The notes under the pieces: generated by a model
Database searches by the model: none
Told to the model about the DNA's origin: nothing
The model's input: only the letters and a program-made list of their open reading frames with translations
Shown here: piece by piece, positions 41,217-51,975 of the stretch
How the letters are laid out: every line of letters starts with the position of its first letter
How positions within the stretch are numbered: position 1 is the stretch's first letter
Assembly (NCBI GenBank): GCA_012934845.2
Contig: WNNJ02000032.1
Coordinates: 54,171-118,170, forward strand
Reading direction: 5' to 3'
DNA length: 64,000 nucleotides
DNA from: Pomphorhynchus laevis
Taxonomy: Eukaryota > Acanthocephala > Palaeacanthocephala > Echinorhynchida > Pomphorhynchidae
Translations under genes and position numbers: made by a program

Positions 41217-42641
41217 GTGAAAATATACATGGGTGGTAGTCAATCCGATCTGGTTATTGCTTTTCTCAAGTATATCGACGTTGACCCGATTCGACCTTTC
41301 CAGCATCTTTCTCTCGATACGAAGCCAGTTGTTATCCGTTCCAGAAAATTCAATCACGAAGACTGCAAGTTAATCAGAGCTGAAATCCAGCAGCTGCTTA
41401 AAGACGACGTTATCGAGCCGTGTAGTTCACCCTGGCGAGCTCAAGTATTAGTCACTCGTTCTGACAGACATTGTCGTCGTATGATTATTGACTATTCACA
41501 AACTATAAATAAATTTACGTCATTGGACGCTTATCCACTTCCTAACCTTCAGCAACTAGTTTCTGAAATTAGCCGATATCAATATTTTTCCGCTATTGAT
41601 CTTAAGTCTGCCTATCACCAAATCCAATTGCATAAAAACGACAAAATATTCACGGGTTTTGAAACTGATGGCAAGCTTTATCAGTTTAAAAGGTTGCCGT
41701 TTGGCTTGACTAATGCTATCGCTAGTTTCCAAAGAGCAATGGATCGAATAATAGAGGTGCATGGATTAAAACATACTTTCGCATATTTCGATAACATTAC
41801 AGTTTGTGGACGTACAAAAGTGGAGCATGATGAGAATTTGGCGAAATTTGACGAGATGGCTAAAGTGATTGAATTAAGTTATAATCCTGACAAATGCGAA
41901 TTTTGTAAAACGGATATAAAAATTCTCGGTTATCAAGTATCCCAAGGAAAACTACAGCCAGATCCTGATTGTTTGACAGCTCTTAGCGACTTACCTCTTC
42001 CGTCTAATTTAACAGCATTGAAACGGGCTCTTGTACTTTTTGCCTATTACTCTTCATGGATTCCAAAATTCTTAAGCAAGATTGCCCCTCTCAAGGACGT
42101 GGTACGATTTCCAATGTCTACTGAAGCTGCCGTACATTTCGAAGAATTGAAACAAGATATCGCGAAGGCCGCTCTCTACCATATCGATTACACGAAAACA
42201 CTCACTGTTGAAACGGATGCTTCAGATGTTTGCATCGCGGCTATTCTAAACGGAGATGGGCGACCCATCGCCTTTTTCTCAAGAACCTTGTCTAAGAGTG
42301 AGCGAAAGTACTCTTCAGAGGAGAAACAAGCTCATGCAATTGTGGAAGCACTTAAGAAATGGCGTCATTTTCTCATTGGCAGACATTTCTTAATTCTCAC
42401 TGACCAGAAGTCGGTAAGCTTCATTTTCCAGCCTGCGCGCCGAAGCAAGATAAATAATGAGAAAATCGAACGATGGAAACTTGAACTTGATTGTAATGAC
42501 TTTTCCATCTCATATAGGCCTGGTAGTCAAAATTGCTCAGCTGATGCACTTTCACGCATGTGTGCATCCACTCATTCAGTAAACGAGCTTCGCCAAATCC
42601 ACGATAAAAAAGAGAGTCGTCAACACTTGCTCAGCATGTAA
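41217..42641 (+). pseudogene. Gypsy-2 reverse transcriptase and RNase H region (fossil)
   Basis: The longest open part of gypsy-2 (474 codons). RT motifs: VTRSDRHCRRMIIDYS, YPLPNLQQL, RLPFGLTNA and AYFDNITVCG at the catalytic site. RNase H: TVETDASDVCIAAIL, IAFFSRTLS and YRPGSQNCSADALSR. Same domain order as gypsy-1 Pol. Confidence 0.85.
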
Positions 42642-43778
42642 CCGATGTAAGTCTAGATTTCTGTATGTTCAACATCACGTTATTCGCGCTACCAGGCCTT
42701 TCGAGAGACTATGCGTCGACTTCAAGGGTCCGTTGCCGAGTAAGTCTGCTAATCGATATATCTTCGTAGTTGTCGATGAGTTCACTAGATTTTCATTCGC
42801 TTTGCGTGCAAAGATGTTTCTGCGACCACCGTCTGTCACTGTCTAAGTCAAATCTTTTCAATTTTCGGATGTCCTGAGTATATCCACAGTGATCGAGGAG
42901 CTTCTTTTCTGTCAAAACAAGTTCAGCATTTTCTAAATGAGCAAGGGGTTGCCAGCAGTACTAGCTCAGCGTACAATCCTAGAGGCAACGGACAATGCGA
43001 ACGTTTCAATGGAACTATTTGGACTGCTATTACTACTTCTCTAATGAGCCGATCAATGCCCATATCATCATGGGAATGCATTCTGTCCGACGTATTGAAC
43101 AGCCTTCGAACACTTTTATCGACCGCGACTAACAAAACACAGCACGATCGCTTATACTCTTTTCCTCGCAAAAGTGTCCAGGGCACTTCAATTCCGAACT
43201 GGCTACTGAAGTCCGCGGAGGTCCTGGTATGAAGGCACGATCGCAGGTCTAAATTTGATCCCTTGGTAGATCAAGCCAAACTTTTGTTGATAAATCCAAA
43301 ATATGCTCTCGTTCAGTATCCGAATGGCCAAAAGCGGTTGTATCTTTGAGAGACCTCGCTCCGGACTTGGCGAACGACGGTTCTAAAGGTACAGATAAGA
43401 ATGAAATGGATCCGACTATTCCTTCTGTGGAATTAACTGAACAGCCCAAAGAAAACGAGACGACTGTTTTGTTGACTAGAGACGTGTCTAACAGCATAGA
43501 CTCAACCGACGTTAACTTCGCAGACGATTACTGCAGCAGCGATACAGATATTTCGAAAAATGCATTTTCGATTCCTGCGGATTCATATGACGATTATGGG
43601 ATGCCAAAATGTCAAAAAGGCAACATGCTCTAAGCCGAGCTGGACTCTTCAACATGCTCAAACAACGAGGATACGAGCAATGCGTACAACCTCAATAAAA
43701 GACTGAGAAGAAGGCCCAGGTATCTCGGTGACTATGTCTGATGAAGAACATATTTTGCAAAATTTAAGACGGGGTGAT

Positions 43779-43854
43779 TGTCATAACTTTGTTTATCGTT
43801 AAACCATTTTGTGTTGTAGATTAAGTCCAATAAAACTTTATAAGTTTTACCTCA
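43779..43854 (+). repeat. Gypsy-2 3' LTR (76 bp)
   Basis: Second copy of the 76-bp LTR, preceded by a purine-rich run (AAGACGGGG) and followed by AGGTG and antisense LINE-D text. It differs from 39645-39720 at only a few positions. Confidence 0.88.
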
Positions 43855-44215
43855 AGGTGATCATCGAAATGGAATCCTAAGAAAGTGAGATTGTGGACTA
43901 TGAGGATGACTGATGAAGCAAAAGATACAGGGGAGTAGATATGTTAGGTTGACGGGGTAGGATCTACATTATTTTGGACTTGTCCGGGTTTAGAACGAGA
44001 CGAAGATTGGAGAGACGTTTGTAGATAGAAGAAAGACTGTTGGAGGCAGAAATTGCGATATCGTGTATGCGATGGGCGGGTGCATTAACATAGATGATGA
44101 TGTCATCGGCGTATTGCATGACGTTACATAAGTAAGGTTTGATAAACGAAGAGAGATCGCCAAGTAGAAGAGATAACAGCAGGGGCCCTAGGACTGAACC
44201 TTGTGTGACCCAGCA
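43855..44215 (-). mobile_element. LINE-D4: second copy of the LINE-D flank
   Basis: About 300 bp nearly identical (roughly 97 percent by eye) to 39721-40000. It continues further upstream in LINE-D, through the GDLSSF and B-box region (VLGPLLLSLLL). Its position after the LTR mirrors the flank of the solo LTR, so both blocks derive from one insertion site. Confidence 0.8.
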
Positions 44216-44520
44216 GAAAATAGGATAGGATTATCATAACAAATAACTTTTATTTTAAATATCAATTTTAAATTTTAATTTGATATAAATATAAATTCTA
44301 TAAAACTTATATAATAAGTAATAAAAATAAATAAAAATAGTAAGGTATTTTAATTCAAAAATTGTTATTCCTAATGACCGCTAATCCTAATTCTGATACA
44401 TCGTCCGTTATTTATTAGTCAATTCGTAAAAATTGACTTTTATTTTAAATTTTAATTTTAAATTTTAACTTGATAAAGAATTGCAACAATTTGTAACGAT
44501 ATTGGTTTTCTTCAACATCA
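44216..44520 (+). mobile_element. Penelope debris
   Basis: Positions 44380-44470 match the Penelope tail (CTGATACATCGTCCGTTATT, compare 56990-57020). Positions 44478-44520 match the coding end (AGAATTGCAACAAT, compare 56645-56690). The order is reversed relative to N4, as if the tail of one copy precedes the coding end of another. Confidence 0.6.
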
Positions 44521-44524
44521 TTTA

Positions 44525-44710
44525 AGTATTACAAATGGACCTTACTTATGTATGCGGACAAATTCAACTATGTGCAGGGCAACGTAGCGATACCGAGGCG
44601 GCGGTTCATTTATTTATTATTTAAGGCAAGTATTACAAATGGACCATACTTATGTATGCGGATAAATTCAACTATGTGCAGGGCAACGCAGCGATACCGA
44701 GGCGGCGGTT
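44525..44710 (+). repeat. Direct duplication of about 80 bp inside LINE-A3
   Basis: The unit at about 44528-44607 is repeated at about 44632-44711, separated by a short AT-rich spacer. Both units encode QIQLCAGQRSDTEAAVH in one frame, a segment of the LINE-A RT. The copies differ at only a few bases. Confidence 0.8.
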
Positions 44711-45890
44711 CACTAAATTCGGCATGAATTCGGAAAGTCAGTTAACAACTGTGTGCTATTGCTAGATGCAAGTAATGCATTTAATAGCATAAACAGAAAA
44801 CTAGCTCTGGCCCATATGAATTATATGTCCATCATTGTCACAAACACTGCATAACTGATATGATGAAGCCTCATTATTACTGTCCAGGGTGAAACATGGT
44901 TATCGTCTGAAGGGTCCACTCTCCATACAAGTTTTCACTGCCGCTTCACTGCCATATATCATTAGTCTTCAGGAGCATACGCCTGTAATAACACATCGAT
45001 TGTATGCAGAGATTGATCATATGTTGGCTCACTTGAAAACATTAAGAGGGTGTGGAATAAAGTTGTAAAAATTGGACCAAAGTATGGAATTCGTGTAAAC
45101 CCAGAGAAATGTACTTTTGTACCACATAAAGACATCACAAGAACAAATATCAATTTTCAAGGACGCATTGAAATTAATAACAGATGGATTCACATTTCTG
45201 GTTATCTATATAAGGGATGAACAATTCATTAATGAGAAAATCAAGTAGTGTGCTCGGTGAACCGAAGTACTTACGCTACTAATTAAGGTAGCTAAGTTCG
45301 ATCCGCATTCCGCTTTTACATTACTAAATCGATTCAGCAACAATAGAGATACATAATCCACACTTGCCAAATTTCACCGTTGGGATTTCAGTAGCTGTAA
45401 AGAAAATCATCTGAAGTGTTATTGCCAAACATTATGAATTTTACTGAAATTGATGATGAAATGCGAACGAACAACAAACTTCCATTAAGACATGGTGGAC
45501 TCGGAGTAATATATCGCACAGGCCTAGAAGAGTTTGAGTCTGAAAATTCACTTATGGTTATATTGCCTCTACTCGATTGATTTATGGGAGATCAGCTTCA
45601 AAACAAACAACAACAGATCACAAAAAGTATTCAAATTAAAAGAGAAACTAGTGTTCTCGTTGATAAGATAAAACTTATATCGGAGTTAATATAAATTTAG
45701 AAACATTCTCTCAAATGCAAGTTCTAGGGGAGCTTCATCACGGCTAAGCTCTGTACATTCGGGAACAAAACTGCATTATAAAAAAGAATTCCAGGACGCC
45801 ACATAGCGATTCGATACGATCGGAATATAAATGATTTTGCGAGTTCCTGTTCTTGTCGGGCACAATTCACGATCTCCTATGCGTTTATAA
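44525..45890 (+). mobile_element. LINE-A3: decayed RLE-LINE fragment
   Basis: Scattered frames encode LLLDASNAFNSINRKLALAHM (RT motif A), then a broken B region, KIGPKYGIRVNPEKC, LRHGGLGVIYRTG (thumb) and the region before the knuckle (RGASSRLSSV). Order matches LINE-A1 and A2. The catalytic box and endonuclease are degraded or missing, and many frameshifts are present. It is the oldest LINE-A copy here. Confidence 0.7.
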
Positions 45891-46470
45891 ACAATAAACA
45901 CTTAATTGTTTATCAAAGTATCTGAAAACGGTTTTTGCAGTTTATAAATCAAATATATTAATAATAATTAATTATTATAAAATTAATTAATAATTAAAAA
46001 TAATTAAAACGTGAATTATAAAATATTTATACTGAATTATAAAATATTAGAAGTGATTCTTCAAAGTTTACATGCATTTGTCTTAATTACTATTAAAATC
46101 TTCTTTGCAATAGGTCCTCTTAATTAAAAATATAAATATTCTTTATTGTTTTAAGTTCTCCGACTAATTGATTTCCTATTGATTTTGATTTTTATCAATT
46201 ATAATTTGTCAGATTTCAATAATTAATGAATCTTTACGCACTATACTACATTAAAAACATTCGTTACTGAATGTTTCTAACTGGGGAAGAATGTAATTGA
46301 TCACTATTTAGTAATTGAAAAGGCTTAAAAATGTTGAATTTAATCAAGAAAGATATATAGATGGAATAAATTGGAATTTAAATTATTAATAGTTGCTTTG
46401 TTTCGTTATGCATTCCACCTTTGAGAAAATACATTTTTGACTCCAATGCATCAAATTTTACATATTTTAT
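45891..46470. other. AT-rich intergenic
   Basis: No coding region is recognised. It lies downstream of the minus-strand UQCC6-like gene and likely contains its 3' end. Confidence 0.4.
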
Positions 46471-46474
46471 ATTT

Positions 46475-46681
46475 TTACACAGTATTGCGAACACTTTGTC
46501 TTTTATTCGATTGTTCAATTGACTTTTCGATTTTATCTGGTTCGCGTTCAGCATTCATATTTGCGGTGGCTAGTGCATCGTCAAGATATCGTTGATAATT
46601 ACCAAGTGGATTATAATAAAGATGGACCATCTGAGCTCCAGAAAGCGCAGCAATTATATTGACTAAATATCGCAATATCAT
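46475..46681 (-). CDS. UQCC6/BRAWNIN-like membrane microprotein
   Basis: A 68-residue frame, ATG to TAA. Residues 1-20 form a hydrophobic helix (MILRYLVNIIAALSGAQMVH), followed by LYYNPLGNY and a charged, soluble tail. The pattern YL...A...GAQ-VVH-YY-P is that of the DUF4516 family, whose human member UQCC6 (BRAWNIN) sits in the inner mitochondrial membrane and is needed to assemble respiratory complex III. The family is usually 55-90 residues, so the length fits. Only the membrane part is clearly similar; the tail is not. No transposon similarity is seen. The gene lies alone, with AT-rich flanks. Homology is judged by eye. Confidence 0.62.
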   Translation of the reverse strand: MILRYLVNIIAALSGAQMVHLYYNPLGNYQRYLDDALATANMNAEREPDKIEKSIEQSNKRQSVRNTV

Positions 46682-46984
46682 TTGAAAAATGTTAATTTTT
46701 ATCTCAAATAATTTGAATGTTTAAATGAATAGAATGATGAATCACGAAACAGTTCCAAAATTATTCAAAATAGAGTATAATATAGTATATAATTAAAATA
46801 ATAATGACGGTATGAGCAAAAGCGTATGTAAACAGTACTATAAAACATATTGCTAGCGACGAGCTAATCAAATATTTCAATGAGATCAAATATTAAATGC
46901 TTATTAATTTTAATGATTGCAAAGTTAAGACTATGTCAAGAAATTAGCAGTAGCTTTTTATTAAAAATAGTAGGATCTTTTAAT
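46682..46984. other. Upstream region of the microprotein gene
   Basis: AT-rich sequence, presumably with the promoter of the minus-strand gene. No coding region or repeat is recognised. Confidence 0.4.
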
Positions 46985-48120
46985 CAATCGAATATATAAT
47001 GAATTTTAAACCAATAAATTTTATAATAAAATATACTTTGATGTTCAATAAAAACATTTTTATGTTCAGTTAGATCTTTTAAATGTAACAGAAAAAATTG
47101 TATAGTTTGTGATGTTATAAATAATAATTGTATTGTAAGTAATACGACAAACAAATGTTTTTCACTAAATATTAATAATAATTGTAACTGCAATACAGCA
47201 GGTGTAGTGTATCTTATATAATGTACATGTAGATTGCAATATATAGGAAAAACATATCAAATGTTAAAAACTAGGTTTAGGCAACACATATAATATACAG
47301 CATAATAGTCAAACTATATTTCATAAACATATGAGATTAATAGGACATGATATTAAAAACTGTAAATTATTTATTTTAGAACATATTATCGAAGAAAACA
47401 TATCAATATTAAATCAAAAACTATTAGAAAAAGAAGATTTTTGGATTAAAACGCTTAATTCCATGTACCCATTAGGATTGAATGACGTGGTACAAGGAAT
47501 TGGCAGAAGTAGTATAATACATAATAAACAACTATATTATAATAATCCGGTTAAACGCAAACCAAGAAGTCATGGTGATAAAAGGAATAGGAAAAATAGA
47601 GTTAAAAATATTAAAAAAGATATTTTTATAAATGAACAATTAGAAATATTAAAACAACTTTTAAGAGATAAAAAAGCTGAAAGATCTTTATGTAAATATA
47701 AGAAGTTTTTCTAAAGATATCATATGTTCAATAAATCAAAAATTAATTAACGACTATGATAGGCTAAGTTGTATAATAGACAGTTATTGTAATACAAAAT
47801 ACTATAATCATACAATAAATGTAAATAATAACAATAGAAAATATATATTAACCATAAACTTCATTAATAAATGTATAGATAACATAAATATAGCCGGACT
47901 TTTAAATAATTCTAAAAGTAAAGAAATAATAGGATCAGATTTAAGTAAATATATTCCTAAAATAAGGTATAAGTTTCTACCGCCATTATGACGTAAATTT
48001 TGTAATTATAACAAAGAATAGAAATCAATACGTAACGATAATATTAGAAATATCATAGAAACTGAATGTAATTGCAAAAGTCTTAATTTTGGATATCTTT
48101 TACACTGCAATAACAAAAAA
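46985..48120 (+). mobile_element. Penelope-like element N3: N-terminal GIY-YIG part
   Basis: Broken plus-strand coding text. A cysteine-rich lead (FKCNRKNCIVCD, about 47090) precedes GVVYLI and CRLQYIGKTYQMLKTRF (47200-47285, the GIY-YIG catalytic face with Tyr, Tyr and Arg). The nuclease end is at 47331-47714 (WIKTLNSMYPLGLND), followed by a linker with PKIRYKFLPPL and ECNCK up to 48115. It breaks off where LINE-C4 begins, before any RT. The family's RT ORFs end without a nuclease, so the nuclease is N-terminal. Confidence 0.8.
47331..47714 (+). pseudogene. Penelope N3 GIY-YIG nuclease C-half
   Basis: A 127-codon frame that starts at an internal Met after a break. HDIKNCKLFILEHI, KEDFWIKTLNSMYPLGLND (the Glu and closing helix of GIY-YIG nucleases) and a strongly basic tail (RKPRSHGDKRNRKNR) are seen. 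The catalytic N-half lies directly upstream in another frame. It matches 13986-14412. Confidence 0.75.
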
Positions 48121-48176
48121 AGAATGCTAAAACGCTATCGGAGCTTCAAAGCTCTACAACTTTTGGTGATTTTACA

Positions 48177-49252
48177 ATGAAATATGGTAGTAATGAACGA
48201 TCTGGTTCAATTCTTTCGTCTACTGGAGACAATTCTAATCAGGTTAGTGATGTTTCGTGTTTATTAAATGCAGATAAGGGGCTGCTACCCCCGATTCCAA
48301 AATTAGCTAACCTGTGCATCATCAATTCAAAAAAACCAATAGAGAAACACAACCTCTTATCAACTTGTTTGCGAAAGTTTGCATCAATTCATCCAAACAG
48401 GGTGCTGTTCAATTCAGTGAAGATTTTGGACAATACTGTAAGAGTTTCCTTCCCGAATGCCTCTTTATTAAAGGAATACAAAGATTATTTTGACAAGCAC
48501 CTTTTGGACTCTGGTTCCATAACGTTAAAACCCCTTCAGTGCTCAGTTAAAATATCTAATTTTCCATTGTTTCTAACAGAAGAAGATTTGATAACTCTGA
48601 AAAAATTGTATGGCCTCCAATCAGTGAGGCAAGTCCTAGGTAAGGGGGCGACCCCCTCCCAGTGGCTTTTGCAAATACAGATCTTGATTCCGGTCTGCTT
48701 CTTTCTAAATCGTCAGCGAATCCTTTCCTAGGTTTTAACTTAGGATTCACTCTAATTGACGAAGACCGACTCACATTCCCACACTGTAACAAGTGCCATG
48801 CCTGGGGCCACTGGTACTCTACATGCAGCAAGGCCTTGGTATGCGGTGTTTGTGGTGCTGGGGATTGTCAGTATGCTTTAAAAGGGGAAAGATGTCAGGC
48901 CTCCTCCTCTTGCGCTAATTGTGGAGGGGAACATCCGGCCTGGTCAAGGCGCTGCAGAATATTTAAAGAATATAAACAACTGTTTGTTAAGCCTAGAACC
49001 CCGATCAACTACGCCTCTGCTGCTGGTTCATCAGCCGACCGGATGTCAAACGCTGACATCATTCAACTTCTTGATAACCAGAAACGAGTAATTTTTTCGC
49101 AATTTCAAACAATGATTGAACCTCTGCTATCCTCTTTTGTAGGGACAACAGCTGCCCCCATGCCTAACGAGCTTAAAACCCCCCACTCCAAGAAGAGGGG
49201 GCTTCGGCCAGAACAGTCCCACCCCCAAGGTGGGGAAGATGATCAAGGATAA
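48177..49252 (+). pseudogene. LINE-C4 ORF1 with zinc knuckles
   Basis: Two overlapping frames (48177-48731 and 48662-49252) form one ORF1 with a single shift near 48660. The front part has an RNA-recognition-like stretch (NRVLFNSVKILDNTVRVSFPN). The back part has knuckles CNKCHAWGHWYSTC (CX2CX4HX4C), a middle Cys cluster and CANCGGEHPAWSRRC. Gag-like ORF1 with knuckles is typical of I- and Jockey-group LINEs and binds element RNA. Confidence 0.8.
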
Positions 49253-49384
49253 GAAGGCTTCTCTGGGAAATGAAGATATTGCCCTGGGGGGTACGACCCG
49301 CGACGGGGCTAGTGGCAGTGAGGGTAACCCTCCTGCACCTAGCTCTGTCTAGGTTGGCATCCCCCTTCCAACTAATTTAGCCCA

Positions 49385-51748
49385 ATGGTGAGTAAACCTG
49401 AGCCTTTTTCACTGAATATTCTTCAGTGGAATTCGGGAGGTGCTTCTGCCCTTAGACTTTTATCTGGTAGAGACGCAGATGTTATAGTCCTCCAGGAGAC
49501 GCGGTCTATCCGTCTCCCCCAGGACATTACTCGATTTATCCCAAAGCAAATTTGTTCCCACTATACTCCGTACATAACCCCACCTCACTCCTCTTCATCT
49601 CAAGGACTCTTGACCCTAGTTAAATGCTCTTTAAGGTCCTCCCTAATGCTAAATTACTCTTGTTCTGCCCTGTCTTGTCTAGTAGTTTCACTCGTTAAGA
49701 ACGGTAAACGCCTCAGTCTAGCCAACGTCTACATTCGTCCAGGAGAGATTCACAAGAACCGTGACCTTCTGGATGGTATTATCGATAGCGGCTATGACAT
49801 TGTACTAGGTGACTTCAACGACAGAACTGGTCGTTGGATTAATGCTGCTCTCCGCAGAGCCAGGAACGGTTATCTTATTCACAAACCACCGTCCCCTACA
49901 TTTCATTGCACATCAACGAATTCACTCCTCGACCTATTACTGCTCCACGAGAGATGGTTGTTAAAACCCTTCTGCACGGAGCAGTCGCGACAGCATCTGT
50001 CCACATCTCATGATCTAATTCGCTGGCGGATAGAGGAGGATACGCTGCTTCGGAGAAGATTCCACTTTGACCCGATCAGAGTGGCTTTCTTCCAAGCTGC
50101 TATCCAACGCTTCCCCCGAATTGGTAATGAGAATTTAACCGAATTTAATTCCTACCTCTCTTCGCAAGCTACCGCATTGCTTTCTACAACCTATAAAGGT
50201 CGCATTTTCAATCCCACTCCGACGAAGCTCAAAATTCTAGCAAAACTACTGAACCTCCCTAATCTATCTTCTTCCGCCAGACAGACTCTCTCGAATGAAT
50301 ACTGGCGCACCAGATATTGGTTCCAGCTGAGTAGGGATAGGGCGAGCATTGCTCGTCTTAACCCTTCTCAGTCTTCCTTTTGGAAGATTTTCAAGAAGGA
50401 GAAGTTTGCTTGTTGGAGGGATAGGGCCTTGGGTTGGATCGGTAGAATTGGCCTTGATAAAGTTTTAGAAGAGTCACTTGCCTTACACAACTATGGAGCC
50501 ACTCAATCTCCGCAACCAATCCCGCCTTGGGGAGACTTCAGGAGTAGAGACTTATCTGTCACAGATATTCTCAACGCCTGGGGGCCTCTTCCAAGCACCT
50601 CCAAAACCGTCGCTCCACTCTCTTCTCGTGTCTGTCAGCTTTTGACAACCGATCAAAGAAGGGAGGTGGCCATCACAATGCTATTAGCCACCCCATCCGA
50701 TGTAGCCGGCATCAACATTAGCAAGAGAATTTTTATTCCAAAAAAGTTTCCGGTCTCTTGTCCTAAAGACCTGCGGCCCATTTCGATTCAAAATTCCCTC
50801 GTATCGATCTACGAAAAAGCGCTTGCGCGTAGAATCCGCGATCATCTGATTAGGCGAAATTTAATCCCACCTGGTTTCCATGGGTTTGTCAAAGGTCGCT
50901 CGGTCCATTCAGCAGTTGGTGAAGTGCATCGGTTTTGTCAGGAGAACAGTCATCAGCTAGCTGTGGCAGTTTTCCTTGATTTTTCCGCTGCATTTGACCG
51001 CATCTCCATTCCCTTTGTTATCTCTTCTCTCAGGTCCCTCGGGTTGCCTGTGAGAATTGTTAACAGGGTGGAGATACTGCTGTACACCAAGCGATTTTAT
51101 TATGATGACGACCCTGATGCGCGTCAGTTCTACCCTATTACGGGTGTGCCTCAAGGTTCACCACTTTCTCCAATCTTATATCTTGCTGCCTCAATTATTC
51201 TATTTAAAATATTTAAACGTGAACAACGTCTAGTGGTGTACGCTGATGACACCACAGCCCTGTTCACTGGACGCAGGTGCAAAGACGTAGTCTCGGACAT
51301 CAGCCGCTTCTTTTTAAGATTAAAAGACCAGATGCCTAGATCCAACCTTATTCTAAACTCCGCTAAATCGCAGGTGGTTGTCTTTCATGGCTCCCCTGCA
51401 ACCAAGAAAAAACTTAAGAGACTAGCACTCTCTACGCTCTCCTCCATATTTGCATCCGAACCACTCCCTGTCTTCACAAGTCGAGTAAAATACCTGGGGT
51501 TCACCGTTTCGGTGAACTGGTCGGCGAAAGCCGACCTGGATAGACTCAAACGTATCCTGAAGAAAGCTAGGTGGGCTCTGAGACGGGCCCAGCATATGTC
51601 GTTAAATGGGAAAACCCAGGTGCGCCTTTGGGGTACCTGGGCTATCTCGGGATTAGTCTTCTTCTCAAGAGGACGTCCCCCAGAGCAAAGGCTAAGGTTT
51701 CTTAAGCTCCTCGTCTCTCGTTTACCCAACATCGTCCGTACCGATTAG
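49385..51748 (+). CDS. LINE-C4 ORF2: APE endonuclease and reverse transcriptase
   Basis: An open 787-codon frame. Endonuclease: LNILQWNSGG (Asn), VLQETRSI (Glu), NVYIRPGE, VLGDFNDRTG (Asp, Asn), STNSLLDLLL and STSHDLIRW (His). RT: CPKDLRPISIQNSLVS, GFHGFVKGRSVHS, FLDFSAAFDRISI (motif A), TGVPQGSPLSPILY (motif B) and VVYADDTTALF (catalytic YADD). The frame ends at a TAG where the 61-62 kb copy reads Trp (SDWIL), so about 30 conserved residues are cut off; catalytic parts are all upstream of it. It could still be enzymatically competent. Confidence 0.88.
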   Translation: MVSKPEPFSLNILQWNSGGASALRLLSGRDADVIVLQETRSIRLPQDITRFIPKQICSHYTPYITPPHSSSSQGLLTLVKCSLRSSLMLNYSCSALSCLVVSLVKNGKRLSLANVYIRPGEIHKNRDLLDGIIDSGYDIVLGDFNDRTGRWINAALRRARNGYLIHKPPSPTFHCTSTNSLLDLLLLHERWLLKPFCTEQSRQHLSTSHDLIRWRIEEDTLLRRRFHFDPIRVAFFQAAIQRFPRIGNENLTEFNSYLSSQATALLSTTYKGRIFNPTPTKLKILAKLLNLPNLSSSARQTLSNEYWRTRYWFQLSRDRASIARLNPSQSSFWKIFKKEKFACWRDRALGWIGRIGLDKVLEESLALHNYGATQSPQPIPPWGDFRSRDLSVTDILNAWGPLPSTSKTVAPLSSRVCQLLTTDQRREVAITMLLATPSDVAGINISKRIFIPKKFPVSCPKDLRPISIQNSLVSIYEKALARRIRDHLIRRNLIPPGFHGFVKGRSVHSAVGEVHRFCQENSHQLAVAVFLDFSAAFDRISIPFVISSLRSLGLPVRIVNRVEILLYTKRFYYDDDPDARQFYPITGVPQGSPLSPILYLAASIILFKIFKREQRLVVYADDTTALFTGRRCKDVVSDISRFFLRLKDQMPRSNLILNSAKSQVVVFHGSPATKKKLKRLALSTLSSIFASEPLPVFTSRVKYLGFTVSVNWSAKADLDRLKRILKKARWALRRAQHMSLNGKTQVRLWGTWAISGLVFFSRGRPPEQRLRFLKLLVSRLPNIVRTD

Positions 51749-51975
51749 ATTCTTCAGGGGATGAAAGACCCCGGGTGGTTCAATCGGAAAGCGGCGTGCT
51801 GGATTGGTTGGGGGGCTCAGATCCCCATTGATTTGAGGCCTTAATAGGAAGAAGACAAAGAAATTGTTGACCTATTTTTTCTGTTGACTGACTGTTTATT
51901 TTTTCTAACGGACTTCTTGTTAAACGACACTTCCATTTATGTATTTTTATTAATAAAGTCTTATTATTATTAATT

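Larger units (their letters stand above)
40014..43854 (+). mobile_element. Gypsy-2: Ty3/gypsy element (fossil) without its own 5' LTR
   Basis: Internal region of a gypsy element on the plus strand, ending in a 76-bp 3' LTR (43779-43854) followed by AGGTG and LINE-D text. Parts in order are Gag (about 40038-40690), one or two CCHC knuckles and protease (40700-41215), RT and RNase H (41217-42641) and integrase with tail (about 42600-43740). The 5' LTR is absent where expected; LINE-D sequence adjoins the Gag start directly. The element is broken in many places (about ten or more) and looks older than gypsy-1. It is related to gypsy-1 but is a distinct family. Confidence 0.85.
48125..51975 (+). 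mobile_element. LINE-C4: nearly complete APE-type LINE
   Basis: 5' leader (48125-48176), ORF1 (48177-49252, one frameshift), ORF2 (49385-51748, open, with a late TAG) and a 3' region to about 51975 with AATAAAG and a TTATTATTA run. This is the fullest LINE-C copy and serves as reference for the five others. RT and endonuclease wording suggests the I/R1/Jockey group; the exact clade is open. It inserted next to the broken Penelope N3. Confidence 0.87.

Noticed and set aside
51740-51845. The conserved GC-richer LINE-C 3' segment as a tRNA-like or SINE-like RNA.
   Set aside because: It reads as the conserved C-terminal codons of ORF2 in the other LINE-C copies.
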